From Iris pallida (taxonomy: Eukaryota > Streptophyta > Magnoliopsida > Asparagales > Iridaceae): DNA of 64,000 bases. The notes beneath the pieces are model-generated. The model worked only from the letters and a program-made list of their open reading frames with translations. It was not told the DNA's origin and did no database searches. A program made the translations under genes and the position numbers. Positions 33,841-46,322 of the stretch are shown here, in pieces. The DNA lies in the NCBI GenBank assembly GCA_029216955.1, contig JANAVB010023996.1:16318480-16382479 (forward strand), read 5' to 3'. Within the stretch, counting starts at the first letter, position 1, and the number at the start of each line of letters is the position of its first letter.

Positions 33841-36800
33841 TGTCACTACCACATTTTAGCTTGAGGGTATTTTTGTTATTTGTTGAATGTTTTTGAATTT
33901 ATTTTGATTTACTGAATTGGTGATTGATATTTTTGACTTTGGTTAATTGAGACTTTATAGATTGACCTAGAAGCTAACCCTAGCTATGGTGACTTAGTAG
34001 GCAATGGTGTGACCCTAGTCTAATTTAAGTCAACCTCATTTTAGTCATTAGAAACTAGTTTGAAATAGTAGAAATCAAGAATAGGTGCAATGGCTTATGA
34101 CTTATGATTTTGATTTCATGACTTATACAACTTGGCCCATGGCCCATGACTTGAACCCTAACCCTAACCAAGCCTATACATGGCCGGCCAACCTAGGAAT
34201 CCCCCTATTTAACATCCTTTCCTTGTTCTTGCCTCTTTTGTGCTCAACCCACTTCTTGAAAGGAAAGGTAAATCCCCAACTTTCTAAATTCCTATTAATT
34301 CTATTTTTAATCCTTTTTGACCTAAATCTTTTGCATATGAATCTAATCAACCTCTACTTGCTGTTCATAGGGAGTAACTTCAGTTTTTTGTGTAATTTGG
34401 AGGATTTGGCTAGCAATGGGAACCGTTTGATTTGGGGCTTTTTCCTGATCCTTGCAACCTATAGGTAAACCCTTCAAATTCCATTTTAATTCTATTTTTC
34501 TTGTATAGTACCTAGATCTAGGTATCTCCTAGCTATAGTAAAAGTTTGGTGTCCATTGCATTTGATTTTGTGTCCGTATCGGACACGTATCCATTTTCTA
34601 GACTAGGTGTTTGATGAAATACCACAACCAACCTTTTGTGCTATTTTTGAAAATGTTTTTGAATGTATTTCTAGATCTAGGGTTTGTCTTTATATTTGTG
34701 TCCTTATTTTGTGGTTTTGGAGTCGTGTCGTGTCCACACGAGGATACGAACAAACTGTGCAGGCCAGCATGCACTATCCTGCTACTCTGGGCCTAGTGCT
34801 CGCTGTACAGGACACGTGGTGGTCTGAGTTTTAGCGTCGAGGAGGGGGCACTGACTGACATGTCAGCCCCAAGTCTCGAGTCGAGTCGTATTATTTCGGA
34901 CACGAAATTCGACATGCACTGGTCGCAGGCACAGGCAGACACGCATTTTTGGCCACTGATACGTGGCTGGACACGACACAATACATGTTTTGGACACTAG
35001 GCAGGGTGTCAACCATGTAGCCCTACATGTGGGCGTCACGTGTGCACGACCACGTGTATCCACGTAGCCTGTGTCGGGTGCACGAGTCCTTGGACTCACT
35101 GCACGACACTGTGCTGTGTGCGCGTGTTTGTGTGTGTTTGATTTCGTCATGTGTAGCTCATGTACATGTGGACGACCCCTTACCCACCTTCACTTTTGAA
35201 TTCCTTTGTGTTTCGATTTCGAAATTAAGTTTTTCCTAATGTACTGATACACAGTTTTACTGATTCTATTTTCTGAGTTTTATTTATACTTTTAACTGAT
35301 TTATTGATGTTTAATGATCAGGATTAGTTCATTTACATATGTATTAGATTGTTCAATTTTTGGGTTCATATTGGTAATAGGTTATAGGTTTTCGAGTTCG
35401 TTTTGGCATTGTTTAGTTGTTAACCAAACTGTCATTTGTACTAAATTCCTGAGAACTGAAATTTCCTAAGTTATTGCACTGATTTCTGAGATACACCCTA
35501 GTACAAACCTGAGACACACATGAACTGTCATGAACACACATGTTAACACATATATCACACATTTCCCTATCTAAACTAAACTGTCACATCGATACACACA
35601 CATGAGAACTATGTAGTTGGACACATTGTCATGTTAACCTGAGATTATTACACATTGTTACATATACACTAAAGGCTGAGAATCACTTGACACAACCCTA
35701 TCTAATTTCCTAAGTTAATACATTGTTTCAGTCGCACTCATACAATGTACTGAATTTTTCCTGAGAATACTAACCTACCTACTGTCATGTAAACACACAC
35801 ATTAATCTACATTACATCGTCACACATTGACACATAGCACTATTTCCTGAACACACACACCCTAGTAGCTATAGTCCTATCACTTTGACACACACATACA
35901 TGTTAGTTTGTACACACACACACACGTCTATCTCTCTATTTGTAATATATATGTAAATATACATAATATTTATATTCTTGAATATAACAAAGTGGTATAT
36001 GTGTGTATGATATTTATATTAATTTAGTGTATATATAATGTGTAAAATATGTGTGAAATGTGTGTGACTCCAATATAGCCTATGGCACATGGCATATAGC
36101 CTATGGCACATAGCCTATGTGTTGGCATGAATACACATGTGAATTGGTGTTGGTAGACTAGTATGACTTTGTGATGGTGTGTGCTTGCTAGAATAGGCCG
36201 GCTAGTGAGACTTGTTTGGGTTAGGCTTGACCTAGTTGACCTAGTTTGACTAGTATAGTTGACTAAAGTTGACCAAAGGTTGACTTTAGCCTAGATTGAC
36301 CCCAAACATCATGTAGATGCATTGTAGCAGTCTATTATACTATTTTAGACATGTAGTGACTTGTACTATTCTATAGGAGCCAGACACCACTCCTCGGACA
36401 GTATATTCTCTTCAGATATTCAGGATACCAGGCGAGTACATTCTCTGATCTTTTCACATTTGCTATGATCTATTTGCATGCTCTAGTTTGCTTTACTTGA
36501 TGCTGACACCTGTATCACGGATTAGTACTATATGGATCTTGTCATGCGATGTTATCCTCTTAGCGGATACATCGGGTATTTTATGTTCGTGTACTTTATC
36601 ATGAGCATCGTGTACTCCTTGTATTCGTGGCATTCGTGTATAAATCGTGTGAAATTGTGTATTCTCATGTGCACACATGATCTTCGTGTATATTCCTCAT
36701 CGTGTTCAATAACATAACTTGACTGGATCCTTGTGTATTGATTGGGGGCGGGGGAGTAGAAGTGGTTATGTACTCAATCTTGTAGCTTACTCGTGTATAA

Positions 36801-37492
36801 CCTCTGTAGATTATTCGTGTATAACTTCGTGCCGTTTACATAACCATCTTATGCTCTAAATCACTTAGTAACTCACATTTCTTACCTATTATGCTAGTAT
36901 TTCCAGTTATCAGATATTTCTCCTATTTCTTGTAGCATTTCCTGTATCTTACTCTATTGCTTGTCTTTTATATCATGCCATGCTATGAACTGTATTAGAG
37001 ATATGTATTTGTTCCTGTCCAGACTGGACCTGTTGAAAATATTATAGAGGATGAGGACGAGGCATTCTGTTCCATATATTATGGGACTACCTTAGAGGAT
37101 TGTTGTGACCTGGACCAGCAACAGGACCCCTTAGCAGTGGATGACACCCCTTTAGTCTAGGATTTCTTTTCATTGTATTTACACTCTATGGATTATTGTA
37201 TTTGAGATTTGAGATGTTATCTGGATTTGTGATATCTTAGAAACTTAGACTTCTATCTGGTTGCATCTTTGTGAATTTATTTCATTTCATATCTATCTAT
37301 CTTATCATTTTCTGCCTTAGATGTGATTGAGACTGTATTCTGCTATGTCACCTCCATTCGGAGTGTATATACTGTACAGGTACCTTATATTGTTAGATGA
37401 TTGACCTAGGACAGCGTTCTACTGCCGATACTGCAGCGTAGGCTGGACGTACCCACTTCTTGTGCCCTTACTCTAGGGTGCGGGTCGTGACA
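33841..37492 (+). repeat. Chromovirus F 5' LTR (3652 bp)
   Basis: It starts TGTCACTACCAC and ends GGTGCGGGTCGTGACA, with inverted TGTCAC...GTGACA termini. It aligns along its whole length with 42610-46317. It contains an (ACACAC)-rich block (about 35500-35930) and many TGACCTAGTTGAC-like repeats near 36220-36300. No gene is present inside; small open frames occur in both copies. Confidence 0.95.
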
Positions 37493-37735
37493 CGTTTTTA
37501 GTGGTGGCCCATGCAGGTCTAGTTTTATGTAGTGGTATTCGAACTAGAGTATCACTACAGCCTACAGTAGGATTAGGATATTTGAAGGTACTCAATCATA
37601 CTAGGAAAAACTCCTTATCAGATTCCGTATATCTACATTTTGTTGCTTATTGTCTTCCTTTGAATATAAACTGTCCTCCTTTGATAATTTAACTCATTCT
37701 CAGAAATTGTTTCTTGTTTGATCTGTGTCTCCAGG
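37493..37735 (+). other. Chromovirus F PBS region and leader
   Basis: The expected tRNA-Met PBS after the LTR is degenerate (TTAGTGGTGGCCC). A second degraded match, TAGTGGTATTCGAACTAGAG, lies near 37530. A TCTCCAG acceptor-like string directly precedes the gag ATG at 37736. Confidence 0.5.
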
Positions 37736-39110
37736 ATGGTCGAGACGAGATCTTATCGCCCCGGATCGGGGGACGCTGCAGAGGAGTCTGCCATCTCTTG
37801 TCCTCAGCAACCAGTTTTTGGTACCGCAGCACCAGTGCAGCCCTCAGGAGTGGGCGTTTCAGCTGCTTTTGGAGGAGCACCTCCAGCAGTTAGGAGGCAG
37901 AGCCCGATGATTCCTGAGATCCTTCCGTCGTAGCAGCCTCCACTTACGGGGATGGTAGATGCTACTCATCTGTTCTCCTTCGTGGAGAGGATTCTGGAGT
38001 CTCATCAGTAGCAGCAGCAGCAGCAGACTGTCGACTTCCATCAGGGGATTGACGAGGCACATCAGCTAGTCCATTCAACTGTAGAGATGGTATCAGCTCA
38101 GGGGGCGCAACAGCAACCTCGTCAGAGGGAGAAGGATATCCAGGACTTTCAGAAGATGCATCCTAGAGATTTCCTGGGCACCAAGGGCATTCACTATACG
38201 GACGATTGAATTGAGCATATCGAGAAGATTTTCTGGCTGACGGAGATACCAGCCCGACTTCATATCGAGGCGACAGGCCGTCAAATACAGGACTTAGCCC
38301 ATACCTGGTACCAGACAGATTCCAGAGTGGGAGTAGAGAGTCAAACTTGGAAGCAGTTTAAGGAGCTGTTCAAGGAAGAGTTCTTCCCAGATGTGGCACT
38401 AGGAGGCATTGAGGCGCAGTTTGAGAGTCTGGTTCAGGGGAACCAGACAGTTGCTGAGTACGCGGAGAGTTTTGTCGGTTGGCCCAGTTTATTGATGATC
38501 TGACGGAGAAGACGAAGGCTAAGAAGTTCCGTCGAGGATTGATCAGGGAGGTTCGGTCACTGACTAAGAGTGACCGAAATACTACCTTCGCAGAGATCTT
38601 TACTGGAGCTATGACAGCAGAGGACGACCTAGGTTTAAAGCTGAAGAGAGGTCGGGACTTCCAGGGAGCTAGCAGCAGCGGGAGCCAGGCCAAGAGGCCT
38701 CATTTTTAGTACCAGCAGCCGCAGAGGCAGTTGCATAATCAGCAGTTTCAGCAGCAGGATCGGGCACCTTTCCAGCAGGTGCAACATCAGCAGCCAAGGG
38801 TGCAGCAGTAGGCACCGAGACAGCAGGCCATCAGTTGTACCTTCTGCAAGAAGCCCGGGCATGGATGGAACGACTGTAGGAAGAGGCTTGGGAGATGCCT
38901 GATGTGTGGATCAACGGACCATCAGATGAGAGACTGTCCAGTAGCATCGATGCGTCCAGCACCAGGAGGAGGTAGAGGAGCCAAGGCTCTGACTGGACAG
39001 CAGAGGGGACCATTGCAGACTAAGCAGCAGAGGTTCATCCAGCATCAGCAGCAGGCTCGGGGAGGTCAGCAGGGGCGAGCTTTCGCCATGGCGGCCGAGG
39101 ATGCAGAGGC
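37736..39110 (+). pseudogene. gag: Chromovirus F gag
   Basis: The frame starts MVETRSYRPGSG and runs through a Gln-rich linker to the retrotransposon-gag domain (FLGTKGIHYTDD, RQIQDLAHTWYQ, WKQFKELFKEEFFP). After a shift near 38475 comes AKKFRRGLIREV, and then two zinc knuckles CTFCKKPGHGWNDC and CLMCGSTDHQMRDC (about 38835-38940). In-frame stops lie near 37931, 38009, 38207, 38707 and 38809. In Tekay-type elements gag forms the particle and the knuckles bind RNA. Confidence 0.85.
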
Positions 39111-39765
39111 CATTGGAGAGTTGATTGCAGGTTCAGTTCTTCTCGACTCCATTCCAGCTTTCGCTCTATTTGATTTCGAGGCTTCCCACAGTTTTGTGTC
39201 AGTATCATTTGCTATTAGATACTGCCTTGTGTCTGAACTATTGCCTAGGACCTGCAAGATCACGACCAGGGGTGGTGTCATCCTCGTAAGTGATGTTTGT
39301 AGAGGGCGGAGTGTTATTTTGGAAGGCCGAGAGTTAGAGGTAAGTCTGATCGTTATGCCACTATCAAAATATGACATCGTATTAGGTATAGATTGGTTGA
39401 GCAGGCATCAGGCCAACATAGATTATCGAGGGGTAGAGTTCTGTTTGGAGCGCCAGGAGAGCCAGAGTTCGAGTACACCCGACGGCAGGCGGAGCAGGAC
39501 AACGGACTTTTTTGTAGAGCTTCAGTTGAAGAGCAGGTGGCTCCATATCCTTTGATTGCAGAGTTCATGGACGTCTTTTCGGAGGAGTTGCCAGGGCTTC
39601 CACCAGACAGGGATGTTGAGTTCTCGATAGACTTGGTTTTCGGCATAGAACCAATTTCTCAGCATGTCTATCGAATGAACAACAGTGAGTTGGTGGAATT
39701 AAAGAAGTAGGTGGATGAGCTGCAGGACAAGGGCTTCATCCGATCGAGTTCTTCACCTTGGGGGT
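39111..39765 (+). pseudogene. Chromovirus F aspartic protease and linker to RT
   Basis: The retropepsin segment reads LFDFEASHSFVS where the family has D-S-G-A-S-H, so the catalytic Asp-Ser-Gly is broken. [14 protein letters not shown] follows as expected. After a frame change near 39450 the linker [20 protein letters not shown] leads to RT. A TAG near 39708 and an extra G near 39765 interrupt the frame. Confidence 0.8.
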
Positions 39766-41640
39766 GCACCGGTACTCTTTGTACCCAAAAAGGATGGGTC
39801 GATATGGATGTGTTTCGACTACAGGGCACTCAACAACCTGACGGTCAAGAACAGATACCCACTGCCGCGGATCGATGATCTCTTTGATCAGTTGAGCGGT
39901 GCTCGATTTTTCTCCAAAATTGATCTAAGGTTAGGTTATCATCAGGTGAAGGTGAAGGAGAATATTCCGAAGATCGCTTTTAAGACGCGGTATGGAAAGT
40001 TTGAGTTCTTGGTGATGCCGTTTGGGCTGACCAATGCACCGACAGTATTTATGAACTTGATAAACAAGGTGTTCCACCAGTACTTGGACAAGTTCATGGT
40101 GGTGTTCATCGATGATATCCTGGTGTATTCGAAGACTGTCGAGGTGCATGAGGAGCACTTGAGAGTGGTTCTGGAGACACTCAAGAGGGAGAGGCTATAT
40201 GGCAAGCTCTCGAAGTGCGAGTTCTTTCTGGACAGAGTTGACTTATTGGGTTATTTGGTGACTGGAGATGGGATCTCAGTGGACCCGAAGAAGATCACAG
40301 TAGTTGAGGCTTGGTCGGCACCGAGTTCAGTAGCAAAGATCAGGAGCTTCTTGGGGCTGGCAGGATATTACAGGAGGTTCGTGCAGGATTTCTCTCGGAT
40401 TGTAGAGCAGTTGACTAGGCTAACCCAGAAGGATGCTGAGTTTGTTTGGTCAGAGAAGTGTCATGCTGTTTTTGATGAGTTGAAGAAGCGGCTTATGACA
40501 GCTCCGATTTTGACATTGCCATCAGGATCGGGAGGGTTTACTATTTATAGTGACGGTTCAGAGAAGGGGTTGGGTTGTGTCTTACAGCAGCATGGGAAGG
40601 TGGTTGCCTATGCTTCCAGGCAGTTACATCCCCATGAGAAGAACTACCCTAACTACGACTTGGAGTTGGCAGCAGAGATTTTTGCTCTAAAGTTGTGGAA
40701 GCACTATTTATATGGAGAGAGGGTGGAGATCTTCACCGATCATAAGAGCTTGAAGTATACGTTTACGCAGAAGGCGCTCAACATGAGGCAGCACAGGTGG
40801 CTAGAGCTGATGAGGGACTTCAACATCTCACTACAGTATCACCCAAGGAAGGCCAACGTGGTTGCCAATGCCTTGAGTAGGTATCCGACAGCCATGTGTT
40901 TGACTATAGATCGTCACTTACTGGCAGACTTGGAGAGCCTGGGGATTGAGGTAATTGTGTCAGGAGTTCAGATGCAGATGTGGGGTCTTCAGATTAAGTC
41001 AGACTTGATGGAGAGGATCAAGTCGACACAGTTCGAGTATGTTGCTCTGCGGTGTATCCGAGGGCAGGTTCGAGCAGGGCTAGTGGATGGTGAGTTTTCT
41101 CTTGCAGAAGATGGCACTTTGAGGGACGGTTCCAGGCTGTGTGCGCCTAGTGGAGAGCTCAGGGAGCAGGTCATGCAGGAGACTCACAGATCTCAGTACT
41201 CTATACATCCTGGTGCCAACAAGATGTACAGGGATCTGAGGAAGCACGTCTGGTGGTATGGGATAATGTGGGAGGTAGTTTGCTTCGTAGCCAGTTGCTT
41301 GGTCTGTCAGCAAGTCAAGGCAGAGAGGCAGAGGCCAGGAGGTTTGTTGCAGCCATTGCCCATTCTAGAGTGGAAGTGGGAGCATATTATGATAGATTTT
41401 GTATCTGGGTTGTCGCGTACACCAGGAAGGAAAGATGTAATTTGGGTCATCGTTGACAGGTTGACCAAATTGGCCCACTTTTTGCCATTTAATGTGGGTA
41501 CGTCTACTAAGAGGCTTACAGAGATGTACATGCGGCAAATTATCAGGACTCATGGAGTTTCGGTCAGTATTGTCTTATATCGGGATAGTCGCTTTACTTT
41601 CCATTTCTGGAGGAGTCTGCATACTAGTTTGGGCACTTAG
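39766..41640 (+). pseudogene. pol: Chromovirus F reverse transcriptase, RNase H and integrase core
   Basis: A long open frame (readable from 39715, with authentic sequence from about 39766) contains RT with [26 protein letters not shown] and the catalytic FIDDILVYS. RNase H follows with [16 protein letters not shown] and FTDHKSLKY, then the integrase HHCC region (H-x-His ... CLVCQQVK) and core ([25 protein letters not shown]). The RT catalytic Asp pair and first two integrase acidic residues are present. The frame stops at a TAG at 41638 in place of a Gln/Glu codon. Confidence 0.9.
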
Positions 41641-42500
41641 TTCAAGTTTAGTACTGCATACCACCCCCAGACGGACGGACAGACAGAGAGGACTATTCAG
41701 ACACTCGAGGACATGCTGTGGACGTACGTCTTGGATTTTGGAGGTTCCTGGGAGGATCACCTACACTTGGTGGAGTTTGCTTACAACAACAGTTATCAGG
41801 TCAGCATTGAGATGTCACATTTCGAGGCTCTGTACGGGCGTAGATGTCATACACCCTTATCTTGGAATGATGTTGGGGAGCGAGCTTTATTGGGACCTGA
41901 GATGGTTGTTGATGCAGCCGAGAAGGTGAAGCTCATCATGGACAGACTTTGTGTGGCGCAGGACAGACATCGACACTGGGCCGATAGCCACTGGAGGCCT
42001 TTGGAGTTTGAGGTACAGATTAGAGATAGGATTAGAAGTAGGTTGTTATTTTGTATGTTTGATCATGTTTGATTATTTAGTAACTTGAGACCTTCTTTGT
42101 GTTTAGGTCAGAGACATGATTTTTCTGAGGATATCTTCGACTCGTGGTACCATACGTTTTGGTGGAGGTAGAAAGCTTAGCCCGTGCTTCATTGGACCTT
42201 TCGTGATCAGCGGGAGAGTCGATGACGTGGCATACAGGCTAGACTTGCCACTTGCACAAGTGGGTATCCACAACGTATTCCACAAATTACAGTTGAGACG
42301 GTATGTGACTGATCCTAGCTATGTACTTGACCATTCGGAGATTGAGCTGGGACCTACTCTCTGTTATCCAGAGCAGCCAGTAGAGATTCTGGATCGCCAA
42401 GAGAAGGTACTAAGAAACCAGGTGATACCTTTGGTTCGTGTCGCACGGAGACATCATTCTCCAAGAGAGTCTACCTGGGAGCGGGGTGATGAGATGCGCT
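41641..42500 (+). pseudogene. Chromovirus F integrase C-terminus with chromodomain-type end and a candidate intron
   Basis: The frame resumes [18 protein letters not shown], holding the third catalytic Glu, and FAYNNSYQ, to RPLEFE at 42012. A 94-bp AT-rich segment with GT...AG ends (42013-42106) separates this from VRDMIFLRIS and the rest of the domain (SPCFIGPF, YRLDLPLAQVGIHNVFH, LRRYV). The tail ILDRQEKVLRNQVIPLV...STWERGDEMR is the Tekay-type chromodomain region. Without the 94 bp the frame is continuous. Confidence 0.85.
42013..42106 (+). other. Candidate 94-bp intron in the chromovirus F integrase
   Basis: The donor is GAG/GTACAG and the acceptor CTTTGTGTTTAG/GTC. The segment is T-rich, contains stops and interrupts a conserved stretch (LEFE then V-x-D). 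Exact removal keeps the frame. A simple insertion is the alternative. Confidence 0.5.
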
Positions 42501-42594
42501 AGCGATACCCATATCTTTTTGGACCTTGAGGTATGATTGTCTATCAGTCTCATCAGTTTAGTTTCACCTTTTAATTTCGAGGACAAAATTATTT

Positions 42595-42609
42595 TAAGAA
42601 GGGTAGATT
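42595..42609 (+). promoter_or_regulatory. Polypurine tract of chromovirus F
   Basis: AAGAAGGGTAGAT directly precedes the right LTR, after a GAGGACAAAATTATTTTA stretch typical of this position in Tekay-like elements. Confidence 0.8.
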
Positions 42610-45600
42610 TGTCACTACCACATTTTAGCTTGAGGGTTTTTTTGTCATTTGGTGAATTTTTGAATTTATTTTGATTTATTGAATTGGTGATTGATATTTT
42701 TGACTTTGGTTAATTGAGACTTTGTCGACTAACCTAGAAGCTAACCCTAGCTATGGTGACTTAGCAGGCAATGGTGTGACCCTAGTTTAACTTAAGTCAA
42801 CCTCATTTTAGTCATTAGAAACTAGTTTGAAATAGTAGAAATCAAGAATAGGTACAATGGCTTATGACTTATGATTTTGATTTCATAACTTATACAACAT
42901 GGCCCATGGCCCATGACTTGAACCCTAACTCTAACCAAGCCCATACATGGCCGGCCAACCTAGGAATCCCCATATTTAATATCCTTTCCTTGTTTTTGCC
43001 TCTTTTTTGCTCAACCCACTTCTTGAAAGGAAAGGTAAATCCCCAACTTCCCAAATTCCTATTAATTCTATTTTTAATCCTTTTTGACCCAAATCTTTTT
43101 GTATATGAATCTAATCAACCTCTACTTGCTGTTTTTTGGGGAGTAATTTTAGTTTTTGTGCAATTTGGAGGATTTGGCTAGCAACGGAAACCATTTTATT
43201 TAGGGCTTTTTCTTGATCCTTGCAACCTATAGGTAAACCCTTCAAATTCTATTTTAATTCTATTTTTATTGCATGGTAGCCTAGATCTAGGTGTCCTCTA
43301 GCTATAGTGAAAGTTTGGTGTCTATTGTATTTGATTTCGTATCCGTATCGGACACGTATCTATTTCCTAGACTAGGTGTTTGATGAAATGCCACAACCAA
43401 CCTTTTTTGCTGTTTTTGAAAATGTTTTTAAATGGATTTATAGATCTAGGGTTTGTCTTTATATTAGTGGCTTTATTCTGTGGTTTTGGAGTCATGTCGT
43501 GTCCACACAAGGACACGAACACGCTGTGCAGGCCAGCGCGTACTGTCCTGCTACTTGGGGTCTAGTGCTCGCTGTACAGGACATGTGGTGGTCTGAGTTT
43601 TGGAGTCGAGGAGGGGGCACTGACTGACATGTCATCCCCAAAGTCACGAGTAGATTCGTGTTGTGTCGGACACGAAATCCGACCCGCACTGGTCGTACAT
43701 ACAGGCAGACACACACATTTTTGGCCACTGAAATATTGTAGGACATGACACGATACATGTTTTGGACACTAGGCAGGGTGTCGACCGTGTAGCCCTATAT
43801 GTGGGCTACACGTGTGCACGGCCATGTGTATCCACGTGGCCTGTGTTGGGTGCACGAGTCCTTGGACTCACCGCACGACACTGAACTGTGTGCGCGTGTC
43901 TGTGTGTGTTCGTTAGTTAGGATATATTGTGTTCTGCTTCCCCAGGACACGATACATCGTGTGTAGCTCATGTACACGTGGGCGACCCCTTACCCACCTT
44001 TACTTTTGAATTCCTTTGTGTTTCGATTTCGAAATTAAGTTTTTTCCAATGCACTGATACACAGTTTTACTGATTCTATTTTCTGAGTTTTAATTATACT
44101 TTTAACTGATTTATTGATGTTTAATGATCAAGATTAGTTCATTTACATATGTATTAGATTGTTCAATTGTTGGGTTCATGTTGGTAATGGGTTATAGTTT
44201 TTCCAGTTCGTTTTGGCATTGTTTAGTTGTTAACCAAACTGTCATTTGTACTGAATTCCTGAGAACTAAAATTTCCTAAGTTATTGTACTAATTTCTGAG
44301 ATACACCCTAGTACAAACCTGAGACACACATGAACTGTCATGAACACACATGTTAACACATATATCACACATTTCCCTATCTAAACTAAACTGTCACATT
44401 GATACACACACATGAGAACAATGTAGATGGACGCACTGTCATGTTAACCTGAGATTATTACACACTGTTACATGTACACTAAAGGCTGAGAATCACTTGA
44501 CACAACTATATCTAATTCCCTAAGTTAATACACTGTTTCAGTCACACTCATACAATGTACTAAATTTTTCCTGAGAACACTAACCTACCAATTGTCATGT
44601 ACACACTCACACACATTAATCTACATTACACCCTCACACATTGACACATAGCACTGTTTCCTGAACACACACCCTAGTAGCTATAGTCCTGTCACTTTGA
44701 CACACACACATGTTAGTTTACACACACACACATGTCTATCTCTCTATATGTAATATATATGTAAATGACCTATATGTAAATATACATAATATTTATATTC
44801 TTGAATATAATAAAGTGGTACATGTGTGTATGATATTTATATTAATTTAGTCTATGTATAATGTGTGAAATATGTGTGAAATGTGTGTGACTCCAATATA
44901 GCCTATGGCACATGGCATATAGCCTATAGCACATAGCTTATGTGTTGGCATGAATTCACATGTGAATTGGTGTTGGTAGACTAGTATGACTTTGTGATGG
45001 TGTGTGCTTGCTAGAATAGGCTTGCTAGGCTTAGTGAGACTTGTTTGGGTTAGGCTTGACCTAGTTGACCTAGTTTGACTATTGTAGTTGACTAGAGTTG
45101 ACCAAAGGTTGACTTTAGCCTAGATTGACCCCAAACATCATGTAGATGCATTGTAGCAGTCTATTATACTATTTTAGACATGTAGTAACTTGTACTGTTT
45201 TATAGGAGCCATATACCACTCCTCGGACAGTATATTCTCTTCAGATATTCAGGATACCAGACGAGTACATTCTTTGATCTTTTCATACTTGCTATGATCT
45301 ATTTGCATGCTCTAGTTTACTTTACTTGATGCTGACACATGTATAACGGATTAGTACTATATGGATCTTGTCGTACGATGTTATCCCCTTAGCGGATACA
45401 TCGGGTATTTCATGTTCGTGTACTTTATCATGAGCATCGTGTACTCCTTGTAATCATGACATTCGTGTATAAATCGTGTAAAATCGTATATTCTCATGTG
45501 CTCACATGATCTTCATGTACATTCCTCATCGTGTAGAATAACATAACTTAACTAGATCCTTATGTATTGATTGGGGGCGGGGGAGTAAAAGTGGTTATGT

Positions 45601-46317
45601 ACTCAATCTTGTAGCTTACTCGTGTATAACCTCTGTAGATTACTCGTGTATAACTCTGTGCCGTTTATATAACCATCTTATGCTCTAAATTACTTAGTCA
45701 CTTACATTTCTTACTATTATGCTAGTATTTCCAGTTATCAGATATTTCTCCTATTTCTTCCAACATTTCTTGTATCTTACTCCATTGCTTGTCTTTTATA
45801 TCATGCCATGCTATGAACTATATTAGAGATATGTATTCGTTCCTGTCCTAACTGGACCTGTTAAAAATATTATAGAGGATAAGGACGAGGCATTCTGTTC
45901 CACATATTATGGGACTACCTTAGAGGATTGCTGTGACCTGGACCAGCAGCAGGACCCCTTAGCAGTGGATGACACCCCTTTAGTCTAGGATGTCTTTTTA
46001 TTGTATTTACACTCTATGGATTACTGTATTTGAGATTTGAGATGTTATCTGGATTTGTGATATCTTAGTCACTTAGACTTCTATCTGGTTGTATCTCTGT
46101 GGTTTCATTTCATATCTGTCTATCTATTTGATCATTTTCTGCCTTAGATGTGATTGAGACTGTATTTTGCTATATCACATCCATTCGGAGTGTATACTGT
46201 ACAGGTACCTTATATTATTAAATAATTGACCTAGGACAGCGTTATACCGTCGACACTGCGGTGTAGACTGGACGTACCTACTTCTCGTGGCCTTACTCTA
46301 GGGTACGGGTCGTGACT
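42610..46317 (+). repeat. Chromovirus F 3' LTR (3708 bp)
   Basis: Begins TGTCACTACCAC and ends GGGTCGTGACT, with the final A apparently mutated to T. It matches the 5' LTR with frequent substitutions and small indels, judged by eye at several percent. GAGAT follows as the TSD. Confidence 0.93.
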
Positions 46318-46322
46318 GAGAT

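Larger units (their letters stand above)
33841..46317 (+). mobile_element. Chromovirus F: Tekay/Del-like Ty3/gypsy element, full length (12.5 kb)
   Basis: Two long LTRs (3652 and 3708 bp) flank gag, protease, RT, RNase H, integrase and a C-terminal region ending in the LDRQEKVLRNQVIPLV / STWE chromodomain-type signature of the Tekay lineage. Domain order PR-RT-RH-IN is that of Ty3/gypsy. Numerous stops and a frameshift, a degenerate PBS region and visible LTR divergence show an old, inactive copy. It sits in LINE ORF2. Confidence 0.92.

Noticed and set aside
34154..34169. Telomere-like CCCTAACCCTAACC
   Set aside because: Only two units, in a transposon LTR; a diverged version is found in the other LTR at about 42920.
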